Source: an uncultured Rhodobiaceae bacterium
Lineage (GTDB): Bacteria > Pseudomonadota > Alphaproteobacteria > RS24
Length of the DNA stretch: 64,000 bases
Direction: 5' to 3'
Assembly: GCA_937907245.1 (NCBI GenBank)
Contig: CALCUM010000003.1
Span: forward strand, 931,501 to 995,500
Each line of letters starts with the position of its first letter. Position 1 is the first letter of the stretch. This document shows positions 1 through 8,922 of this stretch, one piece after another. Both the position numbers and the translations under genes were made by a program. The notes beneath the pieces are model-generated. The model saw only the letters and a list, made by a program, of their open reading frames with translations, ran no database searches and was not told the DNA's origin.

Positions 1-2
1 AT

Positions 3-1394
3 GACCAAGCCCGTTTCGACGAAATTGTGAGCCAATATCGCGACTTTGCGGATGGCCTTGGCATGAAAGCTTTCACGGCCATTCCTCTATCGGGTCTGGC
101 GGGCGATAATGTCACGCAAAACTCGGACAATATGGCTTGGTATCAAGGCTCGGCTTTGCTGCCACATTTGGAGAGCGTTGAGTTGCAACAAGAAGCCGCA
201 CAGGCCGCAAGTTTTGCGATGCCAGTGCAGTGGGTTAACCGCCCCAATCTTGATTTTCGCGGCTTCAGCGGCCTCATCGCGACCGGTCGTGTGGCGCCAG
301 GAGATGCCATTCGTGTGGTGCCTTCGGGTAAAAATTCTACCATTAAATCCATCGTCACCATGGCTAAGGATGGAACCGAGCAAAGGCTGGATGAGGCAGT
401 GGCTGGCCAATCGGTTACGCTGACTTTGGATACGGAAATTGATTGCTCGCGTGGCGATATTATCGCCACTGCCGATAATCCTCCCGCCGTCGCCGACCGC
501 TTTGAGGCGACCCTCATTTGGATGGACGAAGAAGCTCTTTTGCCTGGGCGTTCGTATGAGATGAAAATAGGCACGCAAACGGTTGCGGCCAGTGTGCAAA
601 CCCCTAAATATCAGGTCAACGTCAATACGATGGAGCATCTGGCAACCAAAACACTGGAGCTAAATGCCATTGGCGTTGTGGAAATCTCCACGACCCAGAA
701 AATCAGCTTTGCGCCTTATGCCGAAAACCGCGCTCTGGGAAGTTTTGTGCTCATCGATAAAATGTCCAACGCGACGGTAGCGGCCGGACTTTTGCATTTT
801 AGTTTGCGCCGCGCCGATAATATTCATTGGCAGGCCACGGATATCGATCGCAATGCCCATGCGCAGTTAAAAAATCAGAAACCGCTTTTGCTATGGTTCA
901 CTGGCTTGTCTGGCTCTGGAAAATCGACGATTGCCAATGAGCTAGAAAAAATTCTGCACACGATGAACCGACATACGTTTTTACTGGATGGCGATAATGT
1001 GCGCCACGGATTGAACAAAGACTTGGGCTTTACCGATGCCGACCGCGTGGAAAATATTCGCCGCATTGGAGAAGTGTCTAAGCTTATGGTTGATGCGGGT
1101 CTGATTGTACTCAGCGCCTTTATTTCGCCGTTTAGAGCCGAGCGTGACATGGTGCGCGAGATGCTGCCCGAAGGCGAATTTATCGAGATTTTTGTCGATA
1201 CGCCGCTAGAGGTGGCCGAGCAGCGCGACGTCAAAGGCTTATATAAAAAGGCCCGTGCGGGTGAGTTGAAAAACTTCACGGGTATCGATAGCCCATACGA
1301 GCCGCCGCTCAATCCAGATATTCGGGTCAATACCGCTCAGATGAGTGCCCAAGAAGCGGCGCAACATATCGTCAACCAATTGTTCGGGCTTTAG
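3..1394 (+). CDS. cysNC: Bifunctional sulfate adenylyltransferase subunit 1 / APS kinase (CysN-CysC), 5' end outside window
   Basis: This is the C-terminal part of a fused sulfate-activation enzyme. The reading frame is open from the first bases, so the GTG at 27 is internal and the gene begins upstream of the window. The first ~280 visible residues are the back half of the CysN GTPase, with an [11 protein letters not shown] motif followed by EF-Tu-like beta-barrel domains. An APS kinase domain follows, with the Walker A motif GLSGSGKS at nt ~903-926 and the SAFISPFR segment that contains the phosphoserine-type site. CysN with CysD makes adenosine 5'-phosphosulfate, and CysC phosphorylates it to PAPS. 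Such fusions are common in alphaproteobacteria. cysD would be expected just upstream, outside the window. No sulfotransferase or reductase gene is visible downstream. Confidence 0.95.
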   Translation, partial: DQARFDEIVSQYRDFADGLGMKAFTAIPLSGLAGDNVTQNSDNMAWYQGSALLPHLESVELQQEAAQAASFAMPVQWVNRPNLDFRGFSGLIATGRVAPGDAIRVVPSGKNSTIKSIVTMAKDGTEQRLDEAVAGQSVTLTLDTEIDCSRGDIIATADNPPAVADRFEATLIWMDEEALLPGRSYEMKIGTQTVAASVQTPKYQVNVNTMEHLATKTLELNAIGVVEISTTQKISFAPYAENRALGSFVLIDKMSNATVAAGLLHFSLRRADNIHWQATDIDRNAHAQLKNQKPLLLWFTGLSGSGKSTIANELEKILHTMNRHTFLLDGDNVRHGLNKDLGFTDADRVENIRRIGEVSKLMVDAGLIVLSAFISPFRAERDMVREMLPEGEFIEIFVDTPLEVAEQRDVKGLYKKARAGELKNFTGIDSPYEPPLNPDIRVNTAQMSAQEAAQHIVNQLFGL

Positions 1395-1402
1395 GTGGCT
1401 TT

Positions 1403-1441
1403 ATAAAGACGGGCCATAAAGACGGGTCATAAAGACGGGTC
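1403..1441. repeat. 13-bp tandem repeat, three copies, spanning the stop codon of the quinone oxidoreductase gene
   Basis: Three adjacent copies of ataaagacgggtc (one base differs in the first) lie between the two convergent genes. On the minus strand the first copy encodes the final codons and TGA of the oxidoreductase. The two further copies lie just past the stop codon, so the gene end appears to have been tandemly duplicated. Confidence 0.85.
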
Positions 1442-2404
1442 GATGATAATTCGTCCAACCACTTCGCGCTCTTGCATCTGACGGAAGGCTTCGCGCCATT
1501 GCTCTAGCGGCAAGGTGGTGTGGACATGTGGGCTGATTTTGCCCTCTGCCGCCAGCTTCCAAATCGTGGCTTGGTTTTCGTGGCCCTTTTCGGGGTCGCG
1601 GCGGCCAAATTCGCCAGCTCTGACGCCGACCACAGAAAAACCTTTGATCAAAGGCATATTGACCGAAATATCTGGGATGCGCCCTGACGCAAAACCGACC
1701 ACCAATAGTCGTCCGCCCCAAGCAATGCAGCGTACGCTTTCGTCAAACACATCGCCGCCCACGGGATCGTAAATCACATCGGCGCCGCCGCCAGTTATCT
1801 GTTTTACTTGGGTGCGAAACCCGTCGTTGATATTGAGCACTGCGTCGGGGGCATATTTATTTTGCACGATGGCCAGTTTCTCCGCCGAGGAGGCGGTGGC
1901 GATGACTTTGGCGCCCATATGTTTAGCCAAATCAACGGCTGCCAGCCCAACGCCCCCCGCTGCGCCATGCACCAGAACCCATTCATCGGCTTGCAAATAG
2001 GCGCGCCGCACCAAAGAAACATAGGCCGTCAAATAAGCGGAGCCTGTGGCGGCCGCGGTTTTAAAATCGAGATTATCTGGGATTTTTCGCAAAACAGCTG
2101 TCGGCACGGCCATTTCTTCGGCCATGGTGCCAAGCCCGCCCACAACCACGCGCTCGCCGATGACCCAATCGCTGACGCCCGCGCCAAGCGCTATAATTTC
2201 GCCTGCGCCTTCCATGCCCGGGGTAAAGGGCAGGGCGGGCTTATGTTGATAGCCGCCGTGGGTCATCAGTAAATCAGGAAACCCCAAAGCGGCGGCGCGT
2301 AGGCGCACGACCACTTGGCCAGCCTCAGCTTTTGGGCTCTCTATTTCTTGCACGGCGCATCCGGCAAAGTCGTCCAATAGATCGGAAACGATTAACGCTT
2401 TCAT
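1427..2404 (-). CDS. NADPH:quinone oxidoreductase-like medium-chain reductase (zinc-free MDR family)
   Basis: The 325-residue product has the two-domain layout of the quinone oxidoreductase branch of the medium-chain dehydrogenase/reductase superfamily. An N-terminal GroES-like domain carries the pattern PFTPGMEGAGEI near residues 60-70. A Rossmann domain follows, with HGAAGGVGLAAV at about 146-157 for NAD(P)H binding. The cysteines and histidines that bind catalytic zinc in alcohol dehydrogenases are absent from the usual places. It probably reduces quinones or enoyl/enone substrates with NADPH; the true substrate cannot be read from sequence. The gene is monocistronic and converges on cysNC. 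A GGAG-like ribosome binding site (rbs) precedes the ATG. Confidence 0.85.
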   Translation of the reverse strand: MKALIVSDLLDDFAGCAVQEIESPKAEAGQVVVRLRAAALGFPDLLMTHGGYQHKPALPFTPGMEGAGEIIALGAGVSDWVIGERVVVGGLGTMAEEMAVPTAVLRKIPDNLDFKTAAATGSAYLTAYVSLVRRAYLQADEWVLVHGAAGGVGLAAVDLAKHMGAKVIATASSAEKLAIVQNKYAPDAVLNINDGFRTQVKQITGGGADVIYDPVGGDVFDESVRCIAWGGRLLVVGFASGRIPDISVNMPLIKGFSVVGVRAGEFGRRDPEKGHENQATIWKLAAEGKISPHVHTTLPLEQWREAFRQMQEREVVGRIIIDPSL

Positions 2405-2524
2405 GGCATTTCTCCTGAGGCTCTTTTATAGTTTTCAACTTAACCTGCGCCGCCTAGAAAACAAGTCGTGCGAGCTTGTGATATAGTGGAACGCATGGTG
2501 AGATGAAAGGGTACCTCCTGCTCG

Positions 2525-2570
2525 ATTTAACGAGCCAACCTAATTTAACGAGCCAACCTAATTTAACGAG
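2525..2570. repeat. 18-bp direct repeat, about 2.5 copies, upstream of the TonB-type operon
   Basis: The unit atttaacgagccaaccta occurs twice in full and then as its first ten bases, 20-70 bp before the DUF3450 start codon. It lies in the 187-bp gap between divergent genes, so it sits in the likely promoter or leader of the TonB operon. It may be a tandem binding site or a neutral slippage product; the sequence alone does not decide. Confidence 0.8.
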
Positions 2571-2591
2571 TGAGACTAGAAGGCAAAGACG

Positions 2592-3365
2592 ATGACAAAT
2601 TTAGCGAAATATTGGGTGGTCTGCTTTCTTCTGTCGGTTTTGGCCTCCCCCGCCATGGCGCAATCCTTACAGAGCGTGACTCAGACCGCGCAAGCTGCGA
2701 CGACCGACGGCGCGGCTTCACAAACCCGCATCAATAAGCTGGATGATGAAACGGACCAAATCACCCGCGATTATCGCGCTGCCGTGAAGCAGTTGACGGC
2801 ATTGCGCGAATATAACGCGCAGCTCGACAAGTTAATTATCGCGCAAAAATCTGAGATGATCTCCGTGCGTCAGCAAATAGAGGATGTCACTCATGTAGAT
2901 CGGACCATCGTGCCTTTGATGTTTCGGATGATTGAGGCGCTCGACCAATTTGTTGATTTAGATGTGCCATTCCTCATAGGGGAGCGTCGCGCGCGTGTGC
3001 AATCTTTGCGCGCTTTGATGGATCGCTCGGACGCCAATCCGGCAGAGAAATATCGTAAAATCCTTGAAGCCTATGAAATAGAAAATGAATATGGCCGCAC
3101 GTTAGAGGCCTATGAAGGCGAGATGGAAATAAATGGTGAAGCGCGCACGGTGGCTTTTTTACGTGTTGGTCGGGTGGCGTTAATTTATCAAACGCTCGAC
3201 GCCGACGAGAGCGGGGCTTGGAGCCAGGCGTCGAAAAGTTTCGTTGACCTAGACGGTGATTTCGATAGCCAATTGCGCGCCGCCTTGCGCATTGCCAAAC
3301 AACAAGCAGCCCCTGATTTGCTGGTTATACCGGTGACGCTCGGCGCCCCGGCGGATGAGAAATAG
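2592..3365 (+). CDS. DUF3450 family periplasmic protein of a TonB2-type system
   Basis: A 257-residue protein with an N-terminal signal peptide (cleavage expected after SPAMA, about residue 23) and a long, charged, helical region (~40-110) likely to form a coiled coil. The VDRTIVPLMFRMIEAL and DVPFLIGERRARV segments are characteristic of DUF3450. In Vibrio and Shewanella this family is encoded next to TtpC-ExbB2-ExbD2-TonB2. It is thought to be a periplasmic partner of the energised complex, though its exact job is not settled. It is the first gene of a tight six-gene operon, with six bases to the next start. ATG 2592 puts the signal peptide at the very N-terminus. Confidence 0.85.
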   Translation: MTNLAKYWVVCFLLSVLASPAMAQSLQSVTQTAQAATTDGAASQTRINKLDDETDQITRDYRAAVKQLTALREYNAQLDKLIIAQKSEMISVRQQIEDVTHVDRTIVPLMFRMIEALDQFVDLDVPFLIGERRARVQSLRALMDRSDANPAEKYRKILEAYEIENEYGRTLEAYEGEMEINGEARTVAFLRVGRVALIYQTLDADESGAWSQASKSFVDLDGDFDSQLRAALRIAKQQAAPDLLVIPVTLGAPADEK

Positions 3366-3371
3366 GAGGTT

Positions 3372-4763
3372 ATGATGAAAAACTTTAAAACCCTAAAACT
3401 ACCTATGCTCTCCCTGATTGCAGCTTTTTCTATCGCGTCTCTGGGCGCGGCTCAGGCTCAAAACGCCAAGCCCATAGCCGATGCGAACGCCGTCACCTTG
3501 CAACAATTGCTCGAGCAAGTTCGCCAAGGCAGAGTGAAAGACAATGCGGAGTTTGATAAGCGGGAAGCGGATTTCCGAAAAAACCGTAACCAGCAAAAAG
3601 CGGTTCTAACGCGCACGCAAAATCGTATTAAGCGCGAGGAAGCGCGTTCGGAACGGCTGGAAAAAAGCTTCTCCGAAAACGAATTAAAACTGGCCGAGTT
3701 AGAAGGTCTGCTCAATGAACGTCTCGGCGTCTTCGGCGAATTATTCGGCATTGTTCGCCAAGTGGCGGGCGAGACCAAAGCGCAAATTGAGGAGAGTGTG
3801 ATTTCTGGCGAGCTTAAAGGGCGCAGCGCGCGGCTTGGAAAATTAGCTAAAAGCAAAGGCTTGCCGCCGATGAGCGAGCTGGAATATTTATGGTTCACGC
3901 TACAACAAGAAATGACCGCGCAAGGCGAAGTAAAACGTTTCATGGGCGATGTGGTGAATTTAGATGGCAGTCTGCGTCAATCTGAAATACTGCGAGTTGG
4001 ACCTTTCACAGCTTTGGCCGGAAATGATTTTGTTCGTTATGCGGGCGATAATCGTTTCGCAGACCTAGGCCGCCAACCACCTGCCCGTTTTGGGGATGCT
4101 GCCGATGATTTAGCCGACGCTCAAATTGGCGAGATGGTGGCGGCTCCGGTCGATCCGTCGCGCGGCGCGATTTTGAACTTATTTTTGCAACTGCCAAACT
4201 TGTCTGAGCGCATCGCGCAAGGCGGCATTGTTGGCTATATCATCTTGCTGCTGGGCGCCTTTGGCATTGCCTTGGCGGGCGAGCGTATCACAAGATTAAC
4301 GCTGACGGCGCGTACGGTGAAAAGCCAATTGGCAGCCGGAGAAGCCGTCGATGGCGACACGCCATTGGCGCGCGTTTGGGCGGCCTATGCCTCGCATAAA
4401 GGCAGCAATATGGAAACGCTGGAGCTGAAACTCGATGATGCCATTTTAAAAGAAATGCCAGCCCTCGAAAAACATCTCTCGCTGTTGAAACTTCTATCGG
4501 GCGTGGCCCCCCTGATGGGGCTATTGGGCACGGTAACGGGCATGATTTTAACTTTCCAAGCCATCACCCTTTATGGCACGGGCGACCCTAAACTTATGGC
4601 AGGTGGTATTTCGCAAGCCCTGATAACCACCGTTCTGGGTCTGGTTGTGGCGATACCTATATTGCTCTTGCATACGGTGGCGGCCACGCGCTCGCGTGAA
4701 ATTGTGCAAGTTTTGGAAGAGCAAGCAGCCGGTATGATGGCTGCCCATGCTGAGCGTAAGTAG
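3372..4763 (+). CDS. TtpC-like MotA/TolQ/ExbB proton channel protein with long periplasmic N-terminal region
   Basis: This 463-residue protein is much longer than a normal ExbB. It begins with a signal peptide (ending near AQAQ, ~residue 29) and a charged coiled-coil region (~45-130). The MotA/TolQ/ExbB domain occupies the C-terminal half, with membrane segments at about 285-303, 372-395 and 415-437. The channel motif LMGLLGTVTGM is in the second segment. The layout matches TtpC, the extra ExbB-like component required by Vibrio TonB2 systems, here paired with DUF3450 upstream and a short ExbB downstream. A strong aggaggtt rbs precedes the start. It is probably an inner-membrane member of a proton-driven complex that energises outer-membrane transport. 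Confidence 0.88.
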   Translation: MMKNFKTLKLPMLSLIAAFSIASLGAAQAQNAKPIADANAVTLQQLLEQVRQGRVKDNAEFDKREADFRKNRNQQKAVLTRTQNRIKREEARSERLEKSFSENELKLAELEGLLNERLGVFGELFGIVRQVAGETKAQIEESVISGELKGRSARLGKLAKSKGLPPMSELEYLWFTLQQEMTAQGEVKRFMGDVVNLDGSLRQSEILRVGPFTALAGNDFVRYAGDNRFADLGRQPPARFGDAADDLADAQIGEMVAAPVDPSRGAILNLFLQLPNLSERIAQGGIVGYIILLLGAFGIALAGERITRLTLTARTVKSQLAAGEAVDGDTPLARVWAAYASHKGSNMETLELKLDDAILKEMPALEKHLSLLKLLSGVAPLMGLLGTVTGMILTFQAITLYGTGDPKLMAGGISQALITTVLGLVVAIPILLLHTVAATRSREIVQVLEEQAAGMMAAHAERK

Positions 4764-4775
4764 CGGAGCTGTGCG

Positions 4776-5330
4776 ATGAGCTTCACCGATATTTTATCGT
4801 TGTTTTTAAACCCGCTAGAGGCGGCGCGGGGTTTGCGCGACTTCCTTGAGTTGGGTGGCGATATATTGGGGCTCATTCTTGTTCTGACGCTGGTGTTATG
4901 GGCGTTGATTTACGAACGCTATAGTTTTTTTCGTACCCCCTTCAAGACGCTTTGCGCGGCGCATTTGCAAAGCTGGCGCGCCCGCAAAGAATATAAAAGC
5001 TGGCACGCGCATCGCATCCGAGACCAGATGATTTCGAATGCGCGCCTGCAAGCCAATGCCAATATTTCCTATATTAAAACCCTCGTCGCGCTGGCGCCAT
5101 TTTTGGGTTTGCTGGGCACAGTCACGGGCATGGTGGAAGTGTTCGATGTCATGGCGATTACCGGCTCGGGCAATGCCCGCGCCATGGCGGCAGGCATCTC
5201 CAAGGCCACTTTGCCAACCATGGCTGGCATGGTGGTGGCTTTGTCGGGATTATTTTTCACCGCCAGTTTAGAGCGCAAAGCGCGATGGTCGGTCGAGCAA
5301 TTAGAAGATCAATTAGAGCTGGCCGATTAG
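4776..5330 (+). CDS. exbB: ExbB/TolQ-type proton channel protein
   Basis: A compact 184-residue MotA/TolQ/ExbB protein. Membrane segments fall at about 30-46, 101-122 (with FLGLLGTVTGM) and 143-165. With ExbD it forms the proton-conducting stator that drives TonB. It lies 12 nt after the TtpC-like gene in the same operon and is the true short ExbB of the pair. Confidence 0.9.
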   Translation: MSFTDILSLFLNPLEAARGLRDFLELGGDILGLILVLTLVLWALIYERYSFFRTPFKTLCAAHLQSWRARKEYKSWHAHRIRDQMISNARLQANANISYIKTLVALAPFLGLLGTVTGMVEVFDVMAITGSGNARAMAAGISKATLPTMAGMVVALSGLFFTASLERKARWSVEQLEDQLELAD

Positions 5331-5359
5331 GCTGCAAAAGAAACAGACGGAGAGACCTC

Positions 5360-5761
5360 ATGCGACGCAGACATTCAAGGCCAGAAGAAGACACTGCCAT
5401 TGATATGACGCCGATGCTCGACATCGTTTTCATCATGCTCATCTTTTTTATTGTAACCGCGACTTTTGTGAAAGAAAGCGGCATTGACGTGACGCGCCCG
5501 GATGCGGAGACCGCCGTCAAGCAATCGCGGGTCGGCATTTTAATTGCCATCCGCAATAATAACGAAGTGTGGATTAACCGTCGCCAAGTTGACTTGGCCG
5601 CCGTGCGGGCCAATGTGGAGCGCTTACATGCAGAAAACCCGCAAGGGGGCGCCGTTATTCAGGCCGATAAAGAGGCAATGACCGGCGTGCTAGTAGAAAT
5701 TATGGACCAAGTTCGCCTGGCCGGCGTCGGGTCTATCTCGATTGCGGCGGAGGAAAAATGA
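5360..5761 (+). CDS. exbD: ExbD/TolR-type biopolymer transport protein
   Basis: A 133-residue ExbD. A single membrane helix (~15-37, DMTPMLDIVFIMLIFFIV) carries the family's conserved aspartate that takes part in proton transfer, followed by a periplasmic domain. The frame is open further upstream to 5285, inside exbB. ATG 5360 is preferred because it follows a ggagag rbs and gives the normal short cytoplasmic N-terminus. The stop overlaps the next start by 4 nt (ATGA). Confidence 0.92.
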   Translation: MRRRHSRPEEDTAIDMTPMLDIVFIMLIFFIVTATFVKESGIDVTRPDAETAVKQSRVGILIAIRNNNEVWINRRQVDLAAVRANVERLHAENPQGGAVIQADKEAMTGVLVEIMDQVRLAGVGSISIAAEEK

Positions 5762-6399
5762 GCTCCAAACGGGTCTCCATATTGGTTCCCAAAACGGTTC
5801 CGACCCGCCTCCTCGGGGCCGTTGGTTTAGCGCTGCTGACGACGGTGGTGTTATTTTTGACCATGAAAGTTTTGGTCACCGGGAAAGACTATGAAATTGA
5901 GCCAGAGCTGGCCTCGCTGGGCATTGATTTCGTGCGGGTGGCGCGAGATGAAGATCTGAATACAAAAAATCGTGCGCCCAAACGACCGAGCCAAGAAAAG
6001 CCAGACGAGCCACCGCCGCCACCAAAACTATCACAGCCCTCGAGACCTAATATCGATAAGGCTTCGGCCAATGTGGATTTGGGGCAATTTGCTTTGGGTG
6101 GACTAAACCTAAACGCGCCGGTTGATGGCGACGCTCTGGCTATCGTGCGCGTTTTGCCGCGTTACCCAAGTCGGGCCTTATCGCGCGGGATTGAAGGTTG
6201 GGTGTTGCTGGAGTTTTCGATCAGCCAATTGGGCCAAGCCATAGAGCCCACAGTGGTGGATGCCGACCCAAAGGGCACATTTGATCGGGCTGCTATAAAT
6301 GCGGTGAAGCGTTGGAAATATCGTCCCATGGTGGAAAACGGCAAAGCGGCCGTGCGCCCGGGCGTGCGTCAATTAATCAGCTTTCAGATAGCCAAATAG
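5758..6399 (+). CDS. tonB: TonB family energy-transducing protein
   Basis: A 213-residue protein with one N-terminal membrane helix (~20-40), a proline-rich linker around residues 82-97 (EPPPPPKLSQPSRP) and a C-terminal TonB domain. The domain shows YPSRALSRGIEGWVLLEF and, later, AINAVKRWKYRPM, typical of TonB/TonB2 C-terminal domains. It would link the ExbB-ExbD motor to outer-membrane receptors. The periplasmic linker is short, as in TonB2-type proteins. It is translationally coupled to exbD. No TonB-dependent receptor gene lies in the window, so the transported substrate is unknown. Confidence 0.92.
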   Translation: MSSKRVSILVPKTVPTRLLGAVGLALLTTVVLFLTMKVLVTGKDYEIEPELASLGIDFVRVARDEDLNTKNRAPKRPSQEKPDEPPPPPKLSQPSRPNIDKASANVDLGQFALGGLNLNAPVDGDALAIVRVLPRYPSRALSRGIEGWVLLEFSISQLGQAIEPTVVDADPKGTFDRAAINAVKRWKYRPMVENGKAAVRPGVRQLISFQIAK

Positions 6400-6412
6400 A
6401 GAGGGCGGCGAG

Positions 6413-7705
6413 ATGAACTTTGTAACTCTCTTTATAACCGCTTTGGCGCTGTTCTTTGCGCCCATGAGCGGGGGATTTATCGGCTCTGATTTGGGCCAAG
6501 CGCAGGCACAAAAAGCCAAACGCGAAAAACCAAAAACCCGACGCTCGGAAGTTTTGGGCAAAGCGGCCTTCCAACGCATTGAGCAATCCCAAGCTCTGCT
6601 CGGCGAAGAGAAATACCTAGAAGCTTTTGTGCCTTTGCAAGCCATCCTAGATAGCGAGCGGTTTAAGCCCTATGAAAAAGCGGTGGCCATTCAGACCATG
6701 GGCTTTATTTATGCCGCACAAGGCGAGTACGCCAAAACCATTGAGAGGTTCGAGCGCGCCGTGGCCACGGGCCATTTGCCGGCTCGCGTGGTCAGTGATT
6801 TAACTTATAATTTGGCGCAGCTTTATTTGGCTGAAGGGCAGGGGCAAAAATCTTTAACGCTTTTGGAGCAATGGTTCGCCGCCCTAGATGGAGAGCCGAG
6901 TGCGGGTGCATTTGCGCTTCGGGCGCAGATTCATTTGGGCATGAGTCATTTGCTGGCGGCAGAAAAAGATATTCGCCTCGCTCTCTCCAAAGCCGAAGCG
7001 CCCAAACAGCAATGGACGCGGATTTTACTATCCGTGCTGCTGCAACAGGAGAGATACAAAGAGGCTCGGCCGGTTTTAGAAGATGCGGTGGAGCGTTGGC
7101 CGGGGGTAAAAACTTTCTGGCAGCAGCTCACAGCGGTTTATTATGATGCCGAGGATGAAAAACTAGCTTTTGTTGCCCAGCAAGCGATGCATGTGCAGGG
7201 TATGTTGACTTCATCGAAAGAGCTGTCTTCCATGGCGCAGCTTTATTTATACCATGATGTGCCCATCAAGGCGGCGCAGGTTTTGCAAAGCGGCATGGAT
7301 GCAGGCACGATAGAAAAAACCGAAAAAAATTACGAACTCTTGGCGCAAAGCTATCGCCATGCTCGCGAGTGGAGGGCCTCTATTGCGCCGCTGACGAAAG
7401 CCGCGAAGAAATCGGATAAGGGCAAATTTTATGAGCAATTGGCGCAAAGCCATTTGCAAGATGAAGAATGGGCCAAAGCCGAAGCGGCTTTAGAAAAAGC
7501 ACTAGAAAAAGGCGAGTTAGAAAAGCCAGCCGACACATGGTTGTTATTAGGGATTGCGCGGGTGCGGACCGAAAAATATGACGCCGCCATTAAAGCGTTC
7601 CGCAAAGCGGGGGACGATGATGACACGGCCCGCGATGCCTTCCGTTGGATACGCTCGATTGAACGCCGCTTGGCGGAACAAAGAAATGCCAAAACCGGCG
7701 GTTAA
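6413..7705 (+). CDS. Exported tetratricopeptide-repeat protein of the TonB2-type operon
   Basis: A 430-residue protein with an N-terminal hydrophobic segment resembling a signal peptide, a basic patch, then helical repeats from about residue 45 to the end. Several are recognisable TPRs, for example AVAIQTMGFIYAAQGEYAKT, and KADTWLLLGIAR-like segments near the C-terminus. It is the last gene of the six-gene operon, 13 nt after tonB. A TPR protein closes many TtpC/TonB2 operons and probably scaffolds protein contacts in the periplasm. Its precise role is an inference. Confidence 0.8.
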   Translation: MNFVTLFITALALFFAPMSGGFIGSDLGQAQAQKAKREKPKTRRSEVLGKAAFQRIEQSQALLGEEKYLEAFVPLQAILDSERFKPYEKAVAIQTMGFIYAAQGEYAKTIERFERAVATGHLPARVVSDLTYNLAQLYLAEGQGQKSLTLLEQWFAALDGEPSAGAFALRAQIHLGMSHLLAAEKDIRLALSKAEAPKQQWTRILLSVLLQQERYKEARPVLEDAVERWPGVKTFWQQLTAVYYDAEDEKLAFVAQQAMHVQGMLTSSKELSSMAQLYLYHDVPIKAAQVLQSGMDAGTIEKTEKNYELLAQSYRHAREWRASIAPLTKAAKKSDKGKFYEQLAQSHLQDEEWAKAEAALEKALEKGELEKPADTWLLLGIARVRTEKYDAAIKAFRKAGDDDDTARDAFRWIRSIERRLAEQRNAKTGG

Positions 7706-7709
7706 GGGG

Positions 7710-7740
7710 GGCAAGGCCCTTGCCGTCACTTTTTGTTTTT
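7710..7740 (+). terminator. Probable rho-independent terminator of the TonB-type operon
   Basis: A short GC-rich stem (GGCAAG, loop GCC, CTTGCC) is followed after five bases by a T-rich run (TTTTTGTTTTT). It lies directly after the TPR gene and overlaps the 3' end of the convergent SDR gene. The small loop and the gap before the T-run make it weaker than a textbook terminator. Confidence 0.45.
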
Positions 7741-8616
7741 CGCGGTCATCATATTTGCAAAAAACGTGCGCGTATCATGGGCTTGCCAATCGTCGACATC
7801 GGTTTGTTGAGCCTCGAAGGCGGCGCTAATTTCGTTGTTTCGTTCTTCGGCCAAATGGCGCGCGGCGTAATGTGGGAAGATATAAAACGAGCCTTGTTTG
7901 ATTTGCTCAATCGTGTGGGCGCCCACGGTCTCTACGTCATAGGGGGTGACATCGCCCTCGATAAGCATTTCGCGCACCGGCTTGGGCCCTCCAAAGGCTT
8001 CGGGGCGCAGCGCGCCGGAGTTTGCAATCTCGGTCTGTGTCCAGCCCGGGCACAGCAAAGAGATGGAGATGTGCTCAGGTAATTCCATGCGCAGCATGCC
8101 GGTGTAGCCCAGCACGGCGGCTTTGGAGGCGTTATAGCCAGCCATATAGGGGGCGGGCCAACCGATGGCGTTTTCGGATGCCGTATTGCAAATATGGGCG
8201 GGTGTGCCTTGTTTGGTAAAGCGGCGGGTGAACTCCATGCAGGTGTTCCAATTGCCGAAGAAATTAACTTCGAAGGCCCAGCGCAAATCTTCATCTTTGG
8301 TTTTGACGGCAGGCGACATGCCAGCGCCCACGCCGGCATTATTGAACAGGGCATCGACGTGGCCAAAATGCGCCCAAGCCGCATCGGCCAGCGCGGTGAT
8401 TTGGGTTACATCGGTAACATCACAAGCGATGGCGATAGCGCTGGCTGAAGCATCGGGCATGGCTTGGAGTTGGTCGGCGCGCGCTTGGGCGTCGGTGAGG
8501 TGAATATCGGAGATGACGACGTGGCATCCTTGGCGGATGAGGGTTTTGGCGATATCCAGTCCAATGCCATTAGCGGCGCCGGTGATGACGGCAACTTTAT
8601 CTTTAAAATCTTGCAT
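7726..8616 (-). CDS. Short-chain dehydrogenase/reductase
   Basis: A 296-residue classical SDR. The cofactor motif TGAANGIG is at 12-19, the NNAG motif at ~92-95, the catalytic serine at about 146 and YNASK at 161-165. The aspartate after the second beta strand (SDIHL) favours NAD(H). It is longer than the usual ~250 residues, with a C-terminal extension. It would oxidise or reduce a hydroxy/keto group; the substrate is unknown. The ATG follows a GGAGAC rbs. The gene stands alone, convergent with the TonB operon. Confidence 0.88.
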   Translation of the reverse strand: MQDFKDKVAVITGAANGIGLDIAKTLIRQGCHVVISDIHLTDAQARADQLQAMPDASASAIAIACDVTDVTQITALADAAWAHFGHVDALFNNAGVGAGMSPAVKTKDEDLRWAFEVNFFGNWNTCMEFTRRFTKQGTPAHICNTASENAIGWPAPYMAGYNASKAAVLGYTGMLRMELPEHISISLLCPGWTQTEIANSGALRPEAFGGPKPVREMLIEGDVTPYDVETVGAHTIEQIKQGSFYIFPHYAARHLAEERNNEISAAFEAQQTDVDDWQAHDTRTFFANMMTAKNKK

Positions 8617-8791
8617 GTTGTGTCTCCTCTTGTTGTGGGAGGGTAGTCACTTGGGGGAGCTTGCGCAATTTTTTTACGATGTGTGTGTGGGGTAAATAAT
8701 CTCAGCTTGTGCTTTGCACGTCTGGAATAAATAGTTTACAAGATGGCGAACCGAGCTAGAGCGCGATTATGTTTTGGCTGTGTGTGGTGCA

Positions 8792-8878
8792 GGAGAGGTG
8801 CCAGAGTGGTTGAATGGGGCGGTCTCGAAAACCGTTGAGCGTTTACGCGTTCCGGGGGTTCGAATCCCTCCCTCTCCG
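8792..8878 (+). tRNA. tRNA-Ser (anticodon CGA)
   Basis: The acceptor strand GGAGAGG at 8792 pairs with CCTCTCC at 8871-8877. The anticodon arm GCGGT-CTCGAAA-ACCGT gives anticodon CGA, reading UCG serine codons. A long variable arm and the T-arm GGGGGTTCGAATCCC follow. The 3' CCA is not encoded (GCG follows the acceptor), so it must be added after transcription. The repeat array begins about 45 bp downstream. Confidence 0.95.
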
Positions 8879-8886
8879 CGCTAAAA

Positions 8887-8916
8887 GGGCTAGGTTGCCA
8901 AAGGCAACCCCAGCCC
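8887..8916 (+). other. Nested hairpin between tRNA-Ser and the repeat array
   Basis: An outer stem GGGCT/AGCCC encloses an inner stem GGTTGCC-AAA-GGCAACC. The arrangement resembles the hairpins inside the downstream 123-bp units but has a different sequence. No T-run follows, so it is not a standard terminator. It may be a processing or folding element of the tRNA precursor, or a diverged piece of the array. Confidence 0.6.
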
Positions 8917-8922
8917 GCCTTG

